Source: Treponema pedis
GTDB taxonomy: Bacteria > Spirochaetota > Spirochaetia > Treponematales > Treponemataceae
DNA: 64,000 bases
Direction of reading: 5' to 3'
NCBI RefSeq assembly: GCF_017161325.1
Contig: NZ_CP045670.1
Location: 1,171,367 to 1,235,366 of the forward strand
A model generated the notes under the pieces. It saw only the letters and a list, made by a program, of their open reading frames with translations, did no database searches and was not told the DNA's origin. Shown here one piece after another: positions 43,836-53,219 of the stretch; position 1 is the stretch's first letter; each line of letters opens with the position of its first letter. The position numbers and the translations under genes were made by a program.

Positions 43836-45933
43836 ATGGCTGATAATAAAATTATAAAAGATATTCCGAATGTAGCGGTCGCTGTTGCGGCGCTTCTTAT
43901 TGTTTTTATGATAATAATTCCGCTTCCTACTTCGCTGTTGGACTTATTTATGGCGGTTAACCTCATATTCAGTTTGATGATATTGCTGATTGTTCTGTTT
44001 GTAGATAAGCCTACGGAATTTACGGTATTTCCATCTCTTTTATTGGTTTCCACGATATTCGGACTTGCTATAAATGTTTCTTCTACGCGCCTTATTTTAA
44101 CCCTAGGCTCTAAATTTGACGGAAAAATGATTGATGCCTTCAGCTCCTTTGTTATAGGTTCCGGCGGAAATCAGGGCTTAGTGGTAGGTTTGGTAGTTTT
44201 TTATTATTTTAATTGCCGTACAAGCCTTTGTTATAACAAAGGGTGCAACCAGAATTGCCGAAGTTGCGGCACGCTTTGCCTTAGATTTTAACAATACGCG
44301 CAGTATGTCGATTGAGGCGGAATATAATGCCGGTATTATAACCGAAGCGGAAGCCCGTAAAAAAAAGGAAGACTTACAAAAGGCTACGGATTTTTACGGG
44401 GCAATGGACGGTGCAAGCAAATTCGTTTCCGGCAATGTTAAAATAGGAATTTTTATGACTATATTAAATATCTTTGCCGGTTTAATTATAGGCATGGTAT
44501 TTAGAAACGAAGCTTTCGGCAATGCGGTACAAATGTATACGCGCTTTACGATAGGCGACGGGCTTTTAGCCCAGCTTCCGTCGCTTTTAATTTCGGTTGC
44601 AACCGGTCTTGTGGTAACTCGTTCAGCTTCTACCGGTTCTTTCGGAAGCGAGGTAACAAACCAATTTTCTCAAAATTCGAAAATATATTATATCGGAGCC
44701 GGAACTCTTTTGCTTATGGCGATACTGCCGGGCTTTCCTTCAATTATCTTGATTATTCTGGCACTTGCTCTTGCATTTTTGGGTTGGCGGTTGCAAAAAA
44801 CGCAGACACTACGTATGCTTACCGAAAATGAAGCAAAGGCGGCAAAGAGCGCTTCCGAAAAGGCTTCAAAGCCGGGCGGTGAAGATTCCAAAGCGGTAAA
44901 TCCCTTGGACGACCTTTCTCTTCAATTCGGCTACGGACTTTTACCTCTCGTTGACGAATCTAAGGGCGCAGAGCTTTTAGCCCGTGTAAAGCGGATTCGT
45001 CAGGAAATAGCCCTTGAAATAGGGCTTGTTATGCCCATTATCCGCATTATGGATAATGTAAAATTGGACCCCGATGAGTATTGTTTTACCATTCAGGGAA
45101 CGGAGGTTGCAAGAGCTAAAATAAGAATGGGGGCATATCTTGCCGTAAATCCCGGTAATGTACAGGACGAAATTGCGGGCGAAACAACCGTAGACCCCGC
45201 CTTCGGACTTCCGGCTCTTTGGATTTCCGAAGAAAATAGGAGCGCTGCCGAACGTGCGGGTTATACGGTTATAGACCCCCCTTCTATTGTTGCAACGCAT
45301 TTAACTCACATCATAAAAACACATGCGGCGGATATTTTAACTCGTCAAATGGTAAGCGATATTTTGGAATCCGTTAAAAAGACCAATCCCGTTGTTGTTG
45401 AAGAAATTCAGTCTAACCAAAAATTCAGCCTCGGCGAACTGCAAAAAATTCTGCAATGTCTTTTGGAAGAAAACGTTTCAATCAGAAACACGGCGGCAAT
45501 TTTGGAAACCATTGCAGATTACCGCCGTTTAACGGGAGATGTGTATTTAATTGCCGAAAAGGTTCGTCAGAGACTGGGACGGCAAATAGTTCAGCAGTAT
45601 ATAGATAGCGATAATACGCTTAGAGCTTTTATGGTTGACCCCGTATTTTTACAAACCGTAATTGAAAGCAGAGTGGAAACCTTTAACGGACCTATGCCTG
45701 CAATAGATACGGAACAAAAAAAGGCTTGGCTCCGTTCGGTACAAACCGCATATAATAACTTTAATTCACAATTTATGGGTATTGCGGTTATTCTTGTACC
45801 TGAAGAAGGACGTCTTTTAATTAAGAAACTTATCGAATACGAGCTGCCTATGGTTCCGGTTTTGGGAATCCCGGAAATACCTAAGAATATTTCGGTAATA
45901 GGTTTGGGGAATATTAAACCGGAAGAAAAATAA
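43836..45933 (+). pseudogene. flhA: Flagellar export protein FlhA, interrupted by a 1-bp frameshift
   Basis: FlhA is the large export-gate protein, with eight helices and a cytoplasmic ring domain. The first 120 codons are normal (IPNVAVAVAALLIVFMII, INVSSTRLILTLG, SGGNQGLVVGLVVF). The T-run at 44197-44202 then has one T too many. Removing it restores IILIAVQAFVITKGATRIAEVAARFALD and joins the second part, which begins in the MSIEAEYNAG region and runs on to VLGIPEIPKNISVIGLG. The repaired protein would be about 698 residues, the family norm. flhB stop and flhA start are directly adjacent. A sequencing error is likely since the other gate genes are intact. flhF does not follow. Confidence 0.92.
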
Positions 45934-46058
45934 TGCGTCCGTTAGATTTTAATCCGGTATTTTTAAATTTACGCTTAAAGTTTATTTTAAAAAATATCGG
46001 ATTAAAAAAAGAGAAACTCATTTTTTCTTTAAACCCCGTACGGATAAAATCAATGTAA
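45933..46058 (+). CDS. Possible 41-codon small protein after flhA
   Basis: The ATG overlaps the flhA stop (TAATG) and an uninterrupted frame gives a Lys/Leu/Phe-rich 41-residue peptide (MRPLDFNPVFLNLRLKF at its start). No separate Shine-Dalgarno and no recognisable family. It may be chance. Confidence 0.25.
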   Translation: MRPLDFNPVFLNLRLKFILKNIGLKKEKLIFSLNPVRIKSM

Positions 46059-46182
46059 AAAAGAGATTTACTTTTTAAAATATAAAAATCACTGAAATAT
46101 CGTGTATTATCTTCAAATAAAACCGGTACGATTTTTGCCTATGTTTAAATGCCATTACAGGCATAATAGGAGAAATCGAAAA

Positions 46183-47115
46183 ATGGAATTTACTGTAGAT
46201 AATTTAAATATACTTGCGGAAAACTACAAATCGGCAAAAACGCAAAACTTACGCGATGAACTGACTATGAAAATTTTTACGGTTATGTACTTTAACTTGG
46301 AAAAACTGGGAGTTATTATCGGCGATGAAGACAAGCGCAACGACTTTCTTTTAGAATTTTATAAAAAAATTCCTAGCACTCTTAAATGTTTTAATCCCAA
46401 CTTTTCATCATTTAAAACATATTTAATTACAAGGTTAAAGTATGCCGCTATAAATTTTATTTCGGAATTACGGAATGCGCGTATCAAAGAAGAAGTTTTA
46501 AAAAGTGAAGAGCAATATAGAATGAACATTATTGCCGAAGATTTGGAAAATGAAGGGTATTACACTTTTTACGCAAGTGAAAACACTGTTCCTTATAAAA
46601 AAGACGATATGGGAAAAAACTTTAAAGAAGTTTCTCTGCGTACCGTTTATGCAGGTATGAATATATACCAGAGAAGAATATTTTTGCTGACTTGTAAGGC
46701 TTGTTTATTTTTGGACGATAATATGATTAAAAAAATATCTAAAGAGATAAATATGCCTTTCAGGCTTTTATTCGATATAGTGCACTCTTTTAAAAACGAA
46801 TGTGTGCGCTGTAAAGAAAATATTAAAGAAATAAATTACAAGCGGAATAAATATTATATAAAATTAAAAGTATTTGAAAATCTTTTAAAAATAACCGAAA
46901 AAGATTATCAGTCGTATGCGAAATTAACAAGGTCGTATAAGGCAAATGTCCGGTTTTTTTATAAGACAAAAGAAATAAGCGATAAACAGGTAAAAGGACC
47001 CAGTAATGCGGCTATAGGCAGGCGGCTTAATTTGGGCAGGGGAACGGTCGATAAAAATATTTATACTTCGCTTAAAAACGGAATTACCGCCAAAAATACG
47101 GGAACGTCTTTTTAA
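46183..47115 (+). CDS. Sigma-factor-like protein of uncertain class
   Basis: A 310-residue Lys-rich protein beginning at 46183, where AGGAGA precedes the ATG; longer starts at 46102/46141 lack this. The N-terminal half has a region-2-like helical pattern (LLEFYKKIPSTLKCFNP, SFKTYLITRLKYAAINFI). The C-terminus ends in an HTH-like region-4 pattern (SNAAIGRRLNLGRGTVDKN). The central 150 residues match nothing I know. It may be an atypical sigma70-related regulator specific to treponemes. It lies between the flagellar block and the ferrosome-like operon, with its own AT-rich upstream region. Confidence 0.5.
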   Translation: MEFTVDNLNILAENYKSAKTQNLRDELTMKIFTVMYFNLEKLGVIIGDEDKRNDFLLEFYKKIPSTLKCFNPNFSSFKTYLITRLKYAAINFISELRNARIKEEVLKSEEQYRMNIIAEDLENEGYYTFYASENTVPYKKDDMGKNFKEVSLRTVYAGMNIYQRRIFLLTCKACLFLDDNMIKKISKEINMPFRLLFDIVHSFKNECVRCKENIKEINYKRNKYYIKLKVFENLLKITEKDYQSYAKLTRSYKANVRFFYKTKEISDKQVKGPSNAAIGRRLNLGRGTVDKNIYTSLKNGITAKNTGTSF

Positions 47116-47144
47116 ACTGTTTTATAGGGAATTCAATTTTAATC

Positions 47145-47173
47145 TTGCTTTTTTTTAAAAAAACTGGTATATT
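47145..47173 (+). promoter_or_regulatory. Promoter of the ferrosome-like operon
   Basis: TTGCTT (47145-47150), a 17-bp spacer and TATATT (47168-47173), followed by the GGAGG Shine-Dalgarno of the first gene. No Fur-box-like 19-bp palindrome is visible around it. Confidence 0.7.
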
Positions 47174-47192
47174 ACGCCCGGAGGTACACAAT

Positions 47193-47411
47193 ATGTTTTC
47201 AAATAAATGGGTTGCTTTTGGTGTAGGAGTTGCCGCAGGTCTTGCAGCGGCTTCAATTATACGTACTCCTGTATTCCGCAAGGCTTGCGCTTCCGTTGTA
47301 GGAAAGGGAATGCAGCTGAAACAGGAAGCTGTAGCTTTTGCGGAATCTATAAAAGAAGATGCGCAGGATATTGCAGCGGAAGCCGAATATAATCAAGCAA
47401 AAAAAGCCTGA
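47193..47411 (+). CDS. FezA-like small membrane protein (DUF6110 type)
   Basis: A 72-residue protein from the ATG at 47193 (GGAGG 8 bases upstream; a longer ORF start at 47145 is inside the promoter). One glycine-zipper helix, WVAFGVGVAAGLAAASII, with G-x-G-x3-G, is followed by an amphipathic charged tail (QLKQEAVAFAESIKEDAQD). This is the pattern of DUF6110/FezA proteins that neighbour P1B6-type ATPases in ferrosome loci. The next gene, 17 bp downstream, is such an ATPase. The organelle role is inferred from this arrangement. Confidence 0.7.
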   Translation: MFSNKWVAFGVGVAAGLAAASIIRTPVFRKACASVVGKGMQLKQEAVAFAESIKEDAQDIAAEAEYNQAKKA

Positions 47412-47428
47412 TAAGTTTTTAGCTTACA

Positions 47429-49528
47429 ATGGAAATTACCGTTAAACATTCTCTGCCGGGAAGAATCAGAGTGCATTATAAACGTTCTGGAATTTCGCCC
47501 CGGCAGGCGGTTCTTGCGCAAACTTTAATTGCGGTTCAGGAGGGTATTACCGATATTCAAGTAAACCCTAAAACCTGTTCTTTTTTAATTTATTACGACC
47601 TCAATATTATCTCGGAAAAAGAAATCATCGCCTTATTTAAGGTGCTTTCCGACAAGTATTTAAACGATGAAAAATTACTTGCAGCGGTTGCGGAAATACC
47701 TTTTACGGAAAGTATTTTGGATATTTTAGTCGGTACGCTCTTTGATGTTGTATTACGCTCTTTCCTTCCCATGCCGATACGCAATTTATTATTATATAAA
47801 AGCATATTACCCCGTATTTTTAAAGCGATACAATCCGTTATAAACGGGAAGTTTTTCAGTACCGATTTGCTTGATGCCGCGGCTCTTACGGCGGCAGTAC
47901 TTGACGGTAAGATATCTACCGCACGTTCCGTTGCTACCTTGCTGGATATGGGCGAAGAAATAGAAGAGCTTACCCGCAGACAATCATACAGCAATTTAGC
48001 TCAAATCCTTCTTATTTCCAATGAGCCGGTTCATCTTGTCGAAGGAAGTGAAGAACGCAGTATTCCTGCTTCCGCCTTAAAAAAGGGCGACTTTATAGTT
48101 GTCCGTGCGGGCAGTCAAATTCCTGCCGACGGTAATGTGGAAAAAGGTGAAGGTCTTGTAAATCAGGCAAGCATCACAGGGGAATCGTTGCCGGTAGAAA
48201 AAACCGAAGGCTGCATCGTTTTTGCCGGTACAATTCTTGAGGACGGCGAACTTTATATCCGTGTACGCAGCGCGGGAACGGAAACCAAGGTAAATAATAT
48301 TATTTCTATGATTGACCGCTCTCAGAGTTTAAAAGCCGCCGCACAAAAACGCTCCGAAAAGCTTGCCGAGCAAATAGTTCCTTTTAACTTTTTACTTACG
48401 GGTTTAACTTATTTATTTACGAGAAATATTTCAAAAACCATTTCCACACTGATGGTAGATTATTCTTGTGCAATGAAGCTGGCGGCTCCGATTGCCGTTC
48501 TTTCGGCAATGAAAGAAGCTGCCGAACAATATATTTCCGTTAAAGGCGGAAAATTTTTAGAAGAAGCCGCCTTGGCCGATACCGTTATTTTCGATAAAAC
48601 CGGAACCCTTACTTATGCTGAACCCGTTTTGGCGGAAGTATATGCGTTTGAAGGGTTTAAAAAGAATGAAATACTTAAACTTGCGGCCTGCCTTGAAGAA
48701 CATTTTCCTCATCCGCTTGGACGAGCCGTAGTAAAAGCTACCGAAAATCGGGGGCTTACCCATCCGGAGCGGCACGCAAAAGTAGAATATATAGTTGCTC
48801 ACGGAATAGTTTCCACATTAAAAGGAAAAAGACTTTGTATAGGAAGCGCTCATTTTATTTTTGAAGATGAAAAAGTTCCGCTTACCGAAAAAGCTCTTTC
48901 CGTTCAAAAAGTCGCTGCGGAATCGGGATACTCCCTTTTATACTTGGCCGTTGACGGAAAACTTGCGGGTATTCTTACAATAGGAGACCCCGTGCGTGAA
49001 GAAAGCGCTGCGGCTGTAAAAGAATTAAGGCAAACCGGTATAAAAAAATGCGTAATGATAACCGGCGATGCCGAACAGGCTGCGGCAAAAATTGCTTTGC
49101 AAACGGGAATAAACGAGTATTATTCTCAAGCCCTGCCTGAAGATAAGGTAAACTATGTTCAAAACGAAATAAAATCGGGAAACAAGGTAATAATGATAGG
49201 AGACGGCATTAACGATGCCCCGGCACTGTCCGCAGCGAATGTAGGTATTGCTATGGATAACTGCTCCTCTATTGCAGGCGACACTGCCGATATAGTTTTA
49301 TCGGGCGGCGGAATTAAAAGTCTTGTTACCGTGCGCCGGTTGGGGCAAGGTTTATTAAAGCGTATAGAAAACAACAACAAACTGATTATAGGAGGAAACT
49401 CTCTGTTGCTTTTCGGCGGAATGTTCGGTCTCATATCTCCGGCGATGGCGGCGGTACTGCATAATTCGCTTACCGTAACTATAAGCATTAAGGCTATGCA
49501 AAAAATTTTAAGCGGAGAAGAAAAGTGA
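47429..49528 (+). CDS. P1B-type metal ATPase, FezB-like
   Basis: A 699-residue P-type ATPase. The N-terminus is an HMA-like fold without CxxC but with an Arg-rich motif (LPGRIRVHYKR, residues 9-19). The actuator domain has ITGESLPVEK, the membrane motif is DYSCAMKLAAP in place of CPC/SPC, and the phosphorylation site is FDKTGTLT. HPLGRAVV takes the place of the usual HP dipeptide region, and GDGINDAPAL is present. The SCA motif and Arg-rich N-terminus fit the P1B6 group linked to iron and ferrosomes, as far as I recall. Iron transport is inferred; it might move another metal. It is coupled (GTGA) to the next gene. Confidence 0.85.
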   Translation: MEITVKHSLPGRIRVHYKRSGISPRQAVLAQTLIAVQEGITDIQVNPKTCSFLIYYDLNIISEKEIIALFKVLSDKYLNDEKLLAAVAEIPFTESILDILVGTLFDVVLRSFLPMPIRNLLLYKSILPRIFKAIQSVINGKFFSTDLLDAAALTAAVLDGKISTARSVATLLDMGEEIEELTRRQSYSNLAQILLISNEPVHLVEGSEERSIPASALKKGDFIVVRAGSQIPADGNVEKGEGLVNQASITGESLPVEKTEGCIVFAGTILEDGELYIRVRSAGTETKVNNIISMIDRSQSLKAAAQKRSEKLAEQIVPFNFLLTGLTYLFTRNISKTISTLMVDYSCAMKLAAPIAVLSAMKEAAEQYISVKGGKFLEEAALADTVIFDKTGTLTYAEPVLAEVYAFEGFKKNEILKLAACLEEHFPHPLGRAVVKATENRGLTHPERHAKVEYIVAHGIVSTLKGKRLCIGSAHFIFEDEKVPLTEKALSVQKVAAESGYSLLYLAVDGKLAGILTIGDPVREESAAAVKELRQTGIKKCVMITGDAEQAAAKIALQTGINEYYSQALPEDKVNYVQNEIKSGNKVIMIGDGINDAPALSAANVGIAMDNCSSIAGDTADIVLSGGGIKSLVTVRRLGQGLLKRIENNNKLIIGGNSLLLFGGMFGLISPAMAAVLHNSLTVTISIKAMQKILSGEEK

Positions 49529-49836
49529 TTACGAGTTTTTTCCCGGGCAGAATACGGCTTAGAGCCGCAGTATTTAAAGATGAAGAAATTACCGCCGCCG
49601 CCGTTTCGATTTTAAAAAAATTCCCCGCCTTAAAAAACATTGAGCATAATCCGCTTACCGGCAGTATTCTTTTGGAATATAACCATTCCAAGGTTGATAT
49701 AAATCAATTAAAACCTCTTTTGCCGGTTTTGGAAAAACTGAAAGACGAAGCGAATATTTATTCCGAAGATAAAAAGGTTAAAATACTTTCAATATTAAAA
49801 GATTTGGATAAAATTCTTCCTATAGAAACAATATAA
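49525..49836 (+). CDS. HMA-like small protein with PGRIR motif
   Basis: A 103-residue protein starting at GTG overlapping the ATPase stop. It opens FFPGRIRLRAAVF, matching the LPGRIRVH motif at the ATPase N-terminus. It continues as a beta-alpha-beta HMA-like fold (FPALKNIEHNPLTGSILLEY) without metal-binding Cys, and the tail is charged and helical. It is a probable third component of the operon (FezC-like or an HMA2 protein). Its precise homology to FezC is uncertain. Confidence 0.65.
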   Translation: MITSFFPGRIRLRAAVFKDEEITAAAVSILKKFPALKNIEHNPLTGSILLEYNHSKVDINQLKPLLPVLEKLKDEANIYSEDKKVKILSILKDLDKILPIETI

Positions 49837-49866
49837 ATACCGACGGTATAATTTAAACTGAAAAGA

Positions 49867-49895
49867 TTGTATATATGTTGTATACGTGATACAAT
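49867..49895 (+). promoter_or_regulatory. Promoter of the sigma54-activator gene, leaderless geometry
   Basis: TTGTAT (49867-49872), a 17-bp spacer and TACAAT (49890-49895), then 8 nt to the ATG at 49904. There is no Shine-Dalgarno. Confidence 0.6.
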
Positions 49896-49903
49896 GTTTA
49901 CAG

Positions 49904-51043
49904 ATGAGGACGTGTATTTATTCTGCATATTCAAAAAAAGACGTTGAAATGCTTTTATCTCAAACGCACGATATTTGGGATTTACAGGTAACTTACAACA
50001 GCGGAGCTATTTTTGAATTTTTAGAAAAGATTAAGTGTGATTTCCTTCTCTTTGATGTTGAAACCGGAGGTATGTTTCCCCTTGAAGCATTGGATAAATT
50101 AAAAAATTATTTCCCTATGCTTAATGTATTTCTTATCGTTCACGGCGGAGCCGAAATTTTAAAATTGCAATTTTCGAAATATTTAATTTCCGGCATTTTT
50201 GATTTACCGCAAGACTTTTTATTTATCAAACAATATATAGAAAATTTTTTTTCCGATAAAGAAAGCCGTAAGAATCAAACCGTTTTAATGAATATGGATA
50301 AAAATACTGCGGATATAATAAATTCAAACATTATCGGTAAAAGCCGAGCGGCAGCCGCCTTAAAGGAATTTATTGTAAAAGCTTCAAAAAACGATTTTCC
50401 CGTTTTGCTTTTGGGCGAAACAGGTTGCGGCAAGGGTTTGGTTGCCGAGCTTATCCATAAGCTGTCGGCTTTTAAAACTAAAAAATTTATGCCTATAAAT
50501 GTCGGCTGTATCCCCGAAAATCTTGCAGAGTCGTTTTTGTTCGGAACTGAAAAGGGGAGCTTTACCGATGCTGAAACAAAAGACGGAATATTTGCTGCGG
50601 CAAACGGAGGTACTATATTTTTAGATGAAATGGAGAGTTTATCGCCGGCCGTTCAGGCCAAACTGCTGCACGTCCTGGAAACAAAGGCTTTTTGCCCCGT
50701 AGGCTCTATGAACATTAAAAAAACCGACTTTAGGTTAATTTGCGCTTCAAACGAAAATTTAAGAGAGCTTATAAAGAAAAAGCTTTTTAGACGGGATTTA
50801 TACTATAGGCTTGATGTTTTGCGTTATGAAATTCCTCCTCTCAGAAAACGTAAAGAAGATATTGCCTTGTTGGTTAATTATTATTTAAAAAGTACGGGAA
50901 AAAGAATTTCTTCAAGCGCAATGGAAAAACTTTACCTTAATAACTGGCACGGAAATATACGCGAACTGAAAAATTGTCTAAACAGAGCCTGCTGCAAGGC
51001 GTCGGATACCGATATTATTACCGCCTTGCATATAGAATTTTAA
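49904..51043 (+). CDS. Sigma54-dependent activator (NtrC-like) lacking a DNA-binding domain
   Basis: A 379-residue protein. The N-terminal 115 residues look like a weak receiver domain (FLLFDVETGGMFPLEAL). A complete AAA+ sigma54-interaction domain follows: Walker A GETGCGKG, the sigma54-contact loop as GSFTDA, Walker B GGTIFLDEME, the RRDLYYRLDVL arginine-finger region and WHGNIRELKN. The protein ends 20 residues later with no Fis-type HTH. It may therefore act from solution without a specific enhancer, as with other HTH-less activators such as H. pylori FlgR. The start at 49904 fits a leaderless promoter; an earlier GTG at 49886 would lie before the -10 box. Confidence 0.85.
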   Translation: MRTCIYSAYSKKDVEMLLSQTHDIWDLQVTYNSGAIFEFLEKIKCDFLLFDVETGGMFPLEALDKLKNYFPMLNVFLIVHGGAEILKLQFSKYLISGIFDLPQDFLFIKQYIENFFSDKESRKNQTVLMNMDKNTADIINSNIIGKSRAAAALKEFIVKASKNDFPVLLLGETGCGKGLVAELIHKLSAFKTKKFMPINVGCIPENLAESFLFGTEKGSFTDAETKDGIFAAANGGTIFLDEMESLSPAVQAKLLHVLETKAFCPVGSMNIKKTDFRLICASNENLRELIKKKLFRRDLYYRLDVLRYEIPPLRKRKEDIALLVNYYLKSTGKRISSSAMEKLYLNNWHGNIRELKNCLNRACCKASDTDIITALHIEF

Positions 51044-51048
51044 ATTTT

Positions 51049-52149
51049 TTATTCGTTTTCGGCAGGCTTTTGGCTTTGATGAATACCCTTGCCTCTTAAA
51101 CACACTACTCCGTCTTTTATTTGAATTTGTCCTAAAACGCTTACCGGCCTATCGGGGTCTATTTTTGCGACAAATTCGCATGAAACGGTTACCACACCTT
51201 CCAATTGCTGTTTTGTATCATAACCTACTAAAAGATTAAAGACGGTGCTGTAAGAGCCGGATTGAATATTTGTAGGCATTCCCTTCCATACTACCCAGCA
51301 ATCGAGATAAAGCAGGGGCTCTTTACGTACTTTAGAAAATTCATAAAGGTCTTTTATACTGTCGAAACCCGGCTCTTCAAGATAATCCATTAAAAGACGG
51401 GCTTTTTGTTTTATGGAAAACGAAGCATTGGACGAAAGCAGGCGGTTTATTTCCACTTGAGCCGCATTGTCGCGGTGCTCTTTAAAGTAGGATTGCGCAT
51501 TTGAATAAGCCGAAAGAATTTGGCTTTCGGTAAGGACGTATAAAAACGTGCCTTCCATATCGACGGCATATTTTTTTTCGTTTGAGCTGAGTTTAAAATC
51601 GTCCATATTGGCTCTTTCGTTTTCGGAAAATTTACGTGTTTTGTAAATATACGGAACTATAACGGATATTGAAACGGCTGCAATTAAACAAACCAGAGCA
51701 ACCGCTATTCTTTTCCCTCTTTTTTCCTCTTTCATGGGATTGGGATACAGTTTTTTTATTTTACCCGATTGGACAATATCTCCTATTTTTTCAGGAGAAT
51801 TATTATTTCGGATAAAGCCCAAGCCTTTTTGTGCAAGTTTATAGTTGGGATTATATTCCAGGGCAAGAATATAATATTGAATGGCATTTGCGGTATCGCA
51901 TCTGCGTAAAAACATTACGGCTTCTGCAGCAAGTAAATCGGGGTCGGTAGGTTTAATTTGTCTTGCCCGCGAAAAATAATCCTTTGCTGCGGGAATTTCT
52001 CCGGAATATAAATAGGCAAGTCCGAGATAAAAGTGGAAGGTAAAAGAATCCCTATAGTCCAAAACATGACGTTCAAGAGTGGAGATTACTTCGTTATATT
52101 TCCGCTTTGCAAACAGTTTTTTACCCTGGTCGATTACTGAAAGAGCCAT
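51049..52149 (-). CDS. TPR-repeat membrane protein
   Basis: A 366-residue protein with three or four N-terminal TPRs (FHFYLGLAYLYSGEIPAAKDY, AIQYYILALEYNPNYKLAQK), a TM segment (about 150-170, IAVALVCLIAAVSISVIVPY) and a C-terminal globular domain of about 190 residues without a recognised family. TPRs are cytoplasmic in this topology and the C-terminal domain extracytoplasmic. It is the last gene of rpe-TPR-52153-51049; the neighbours are also TPR or exported proteins, so a cell-envelope assembly role is possible. Confidence 0.75.
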   Translation of the reverse strand: MALSVIDQGKKLFAKRKYNEVISTLERHVLDYRDSFTFHFYLGLAYLYSGEIPAAKDYFSRARQIKPTDPDLLAAEAVMFLRRCDTANAIQYYILALEYNPNYKLAQKGLGFIRNNNSPEKIGDIVQSGKIKKLYPNPMKEEKRGKRIAVALVCLIAAVSISVIVPYIYKTRKFSENERANMDDFKLSSNEKKYAVDMEGTFLYVLTESQILSAYSNAQSYFKEHRDNAAQVEINRLLSSNASFSIKQKARLLMDYLEEPGFDSIKDLYEFSKVRKEPLLYLDCWVVWKGMPTNIQSGSYSTVFNLLVGYDTKQQLEGVVTVSCEFVAKIDPDRPVSVLGQIQIKDGVVCLRGKGIHQSQKPAENE

Positions 52150-52152
52150 TAG

Positions 52153-53219
52153 TTATTCCTGTATATCGTTTATAGCACTATCGGCTTGTTTTGTCAAATC
52201 GTCTATGTATTCATCGGAAACTTTGTCGGGGTCGGCTTCCACTTCCGCTATTTTTTCAAGCAAAGTTTTTATATAAGTATAATCTTTTAATTCTTGAGAA
52301 GACATTTGTTCCGGAACGGGCTGTACCGGTTCGGGCAAAACCTTTACGGTTTCTTGAACTTCCGTTACGGCTTCTTCTTTAGGTTTTTCATTACGTCTTA
52401 AGTAGTCGTAATAACCTATGAACATACTTACGGTTAAGGTTTCGTTGTTTTGCAAATGAGCTTCGGGCCAAACAAAAAGCAAGGCCGAATCGTTATGAAA
52501 ATATTTTGTACTGAAACTGCGCCCCTGTACAATAGGCGGAATCCAGCCTACACTTTGAAGTCTGTCCCAGTTTGCGATATAGATATTTTCAACCTGCGAA
52601 GCGTCGGTATGGTTGATTAAAAACAGACAGGCAGCGTCCGAGTTGGCTGAAATAACGGCGGAATCTTTTTCAAATTTGGGTTCCAGTACGGTTTCGCGGA
52701 AAATTCCGGTACGTAAATCGGTATAAAGCGGAATACGTCTGTTTTCTCCCAAATTAGTATCGAATATGGCTTTTAAGGCTACATCGGCATAGGTTCCGCA
52801 AGTGTTTTCTATAGCGGTTTCAATTTTTAAAAGAGGCCCGCTTGTGCCGTATGTTTGTGCCGTAAAAGACAGTTTTTGAGTAACGTAAAATTTATCGGTA
52901 AAGTAAAAAATTATATTTATAAAGTCATCGCCTTGTTCTATTTTAACGGGTTTACCTATTTTCTTTTTCAGCTCATAAATTTTTTTGTTGTGCAGAACGT
53001 AAAACTTATTATCTCTTCCTAAAGAGCGGTCATCGTAAAGAGGCATATATAGCCCTTTTCCCCGCGGAGAAAGACTGTATAGGCAAAAATGCCCCGTTGC
53101 GGCGAAAACTTTAAGTTTTAAATTCCCCGAAATAAGTTCATAATCGGTTTTTTGCTTTGTATAACCCGATGAAATACACAATATCGATATTAAACTTATA
53201 AAAAAATCTTTTTTTTCAT
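52153..53219 (-). pseudogene. Exported protein of unknown function, start disrupted by an A8/A9 indel
   Basis: The expected start is the ATG at 53217-53219, which overlaps the previous stop (ATGA) and has GGAGG upstream. In that frame the eight A after the ATG lead to a stop after seven codons. With nine A it reads MKKKDFFISLISILCISSGY, a good signal peptide, and continues through the long open frame to 52153. The mature part has a beta-rich domain (LKLKVFAATGHFCLYSLSP, DTNLGENRRIPLYTDLRTG) and a Pro/Val/Glu tail. The product is not identified. Sequencing error, phase variation or RNA-polymerase slippage on the A-tract could each explain it. Confidence 0.75.

Noticed and set aside
47116-47192. 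Fur box before the ferrosome-like operon
   Set aside because: No GATAATGATAATCATTATC-like palindrome could be found; iron control is therefore not claimed.
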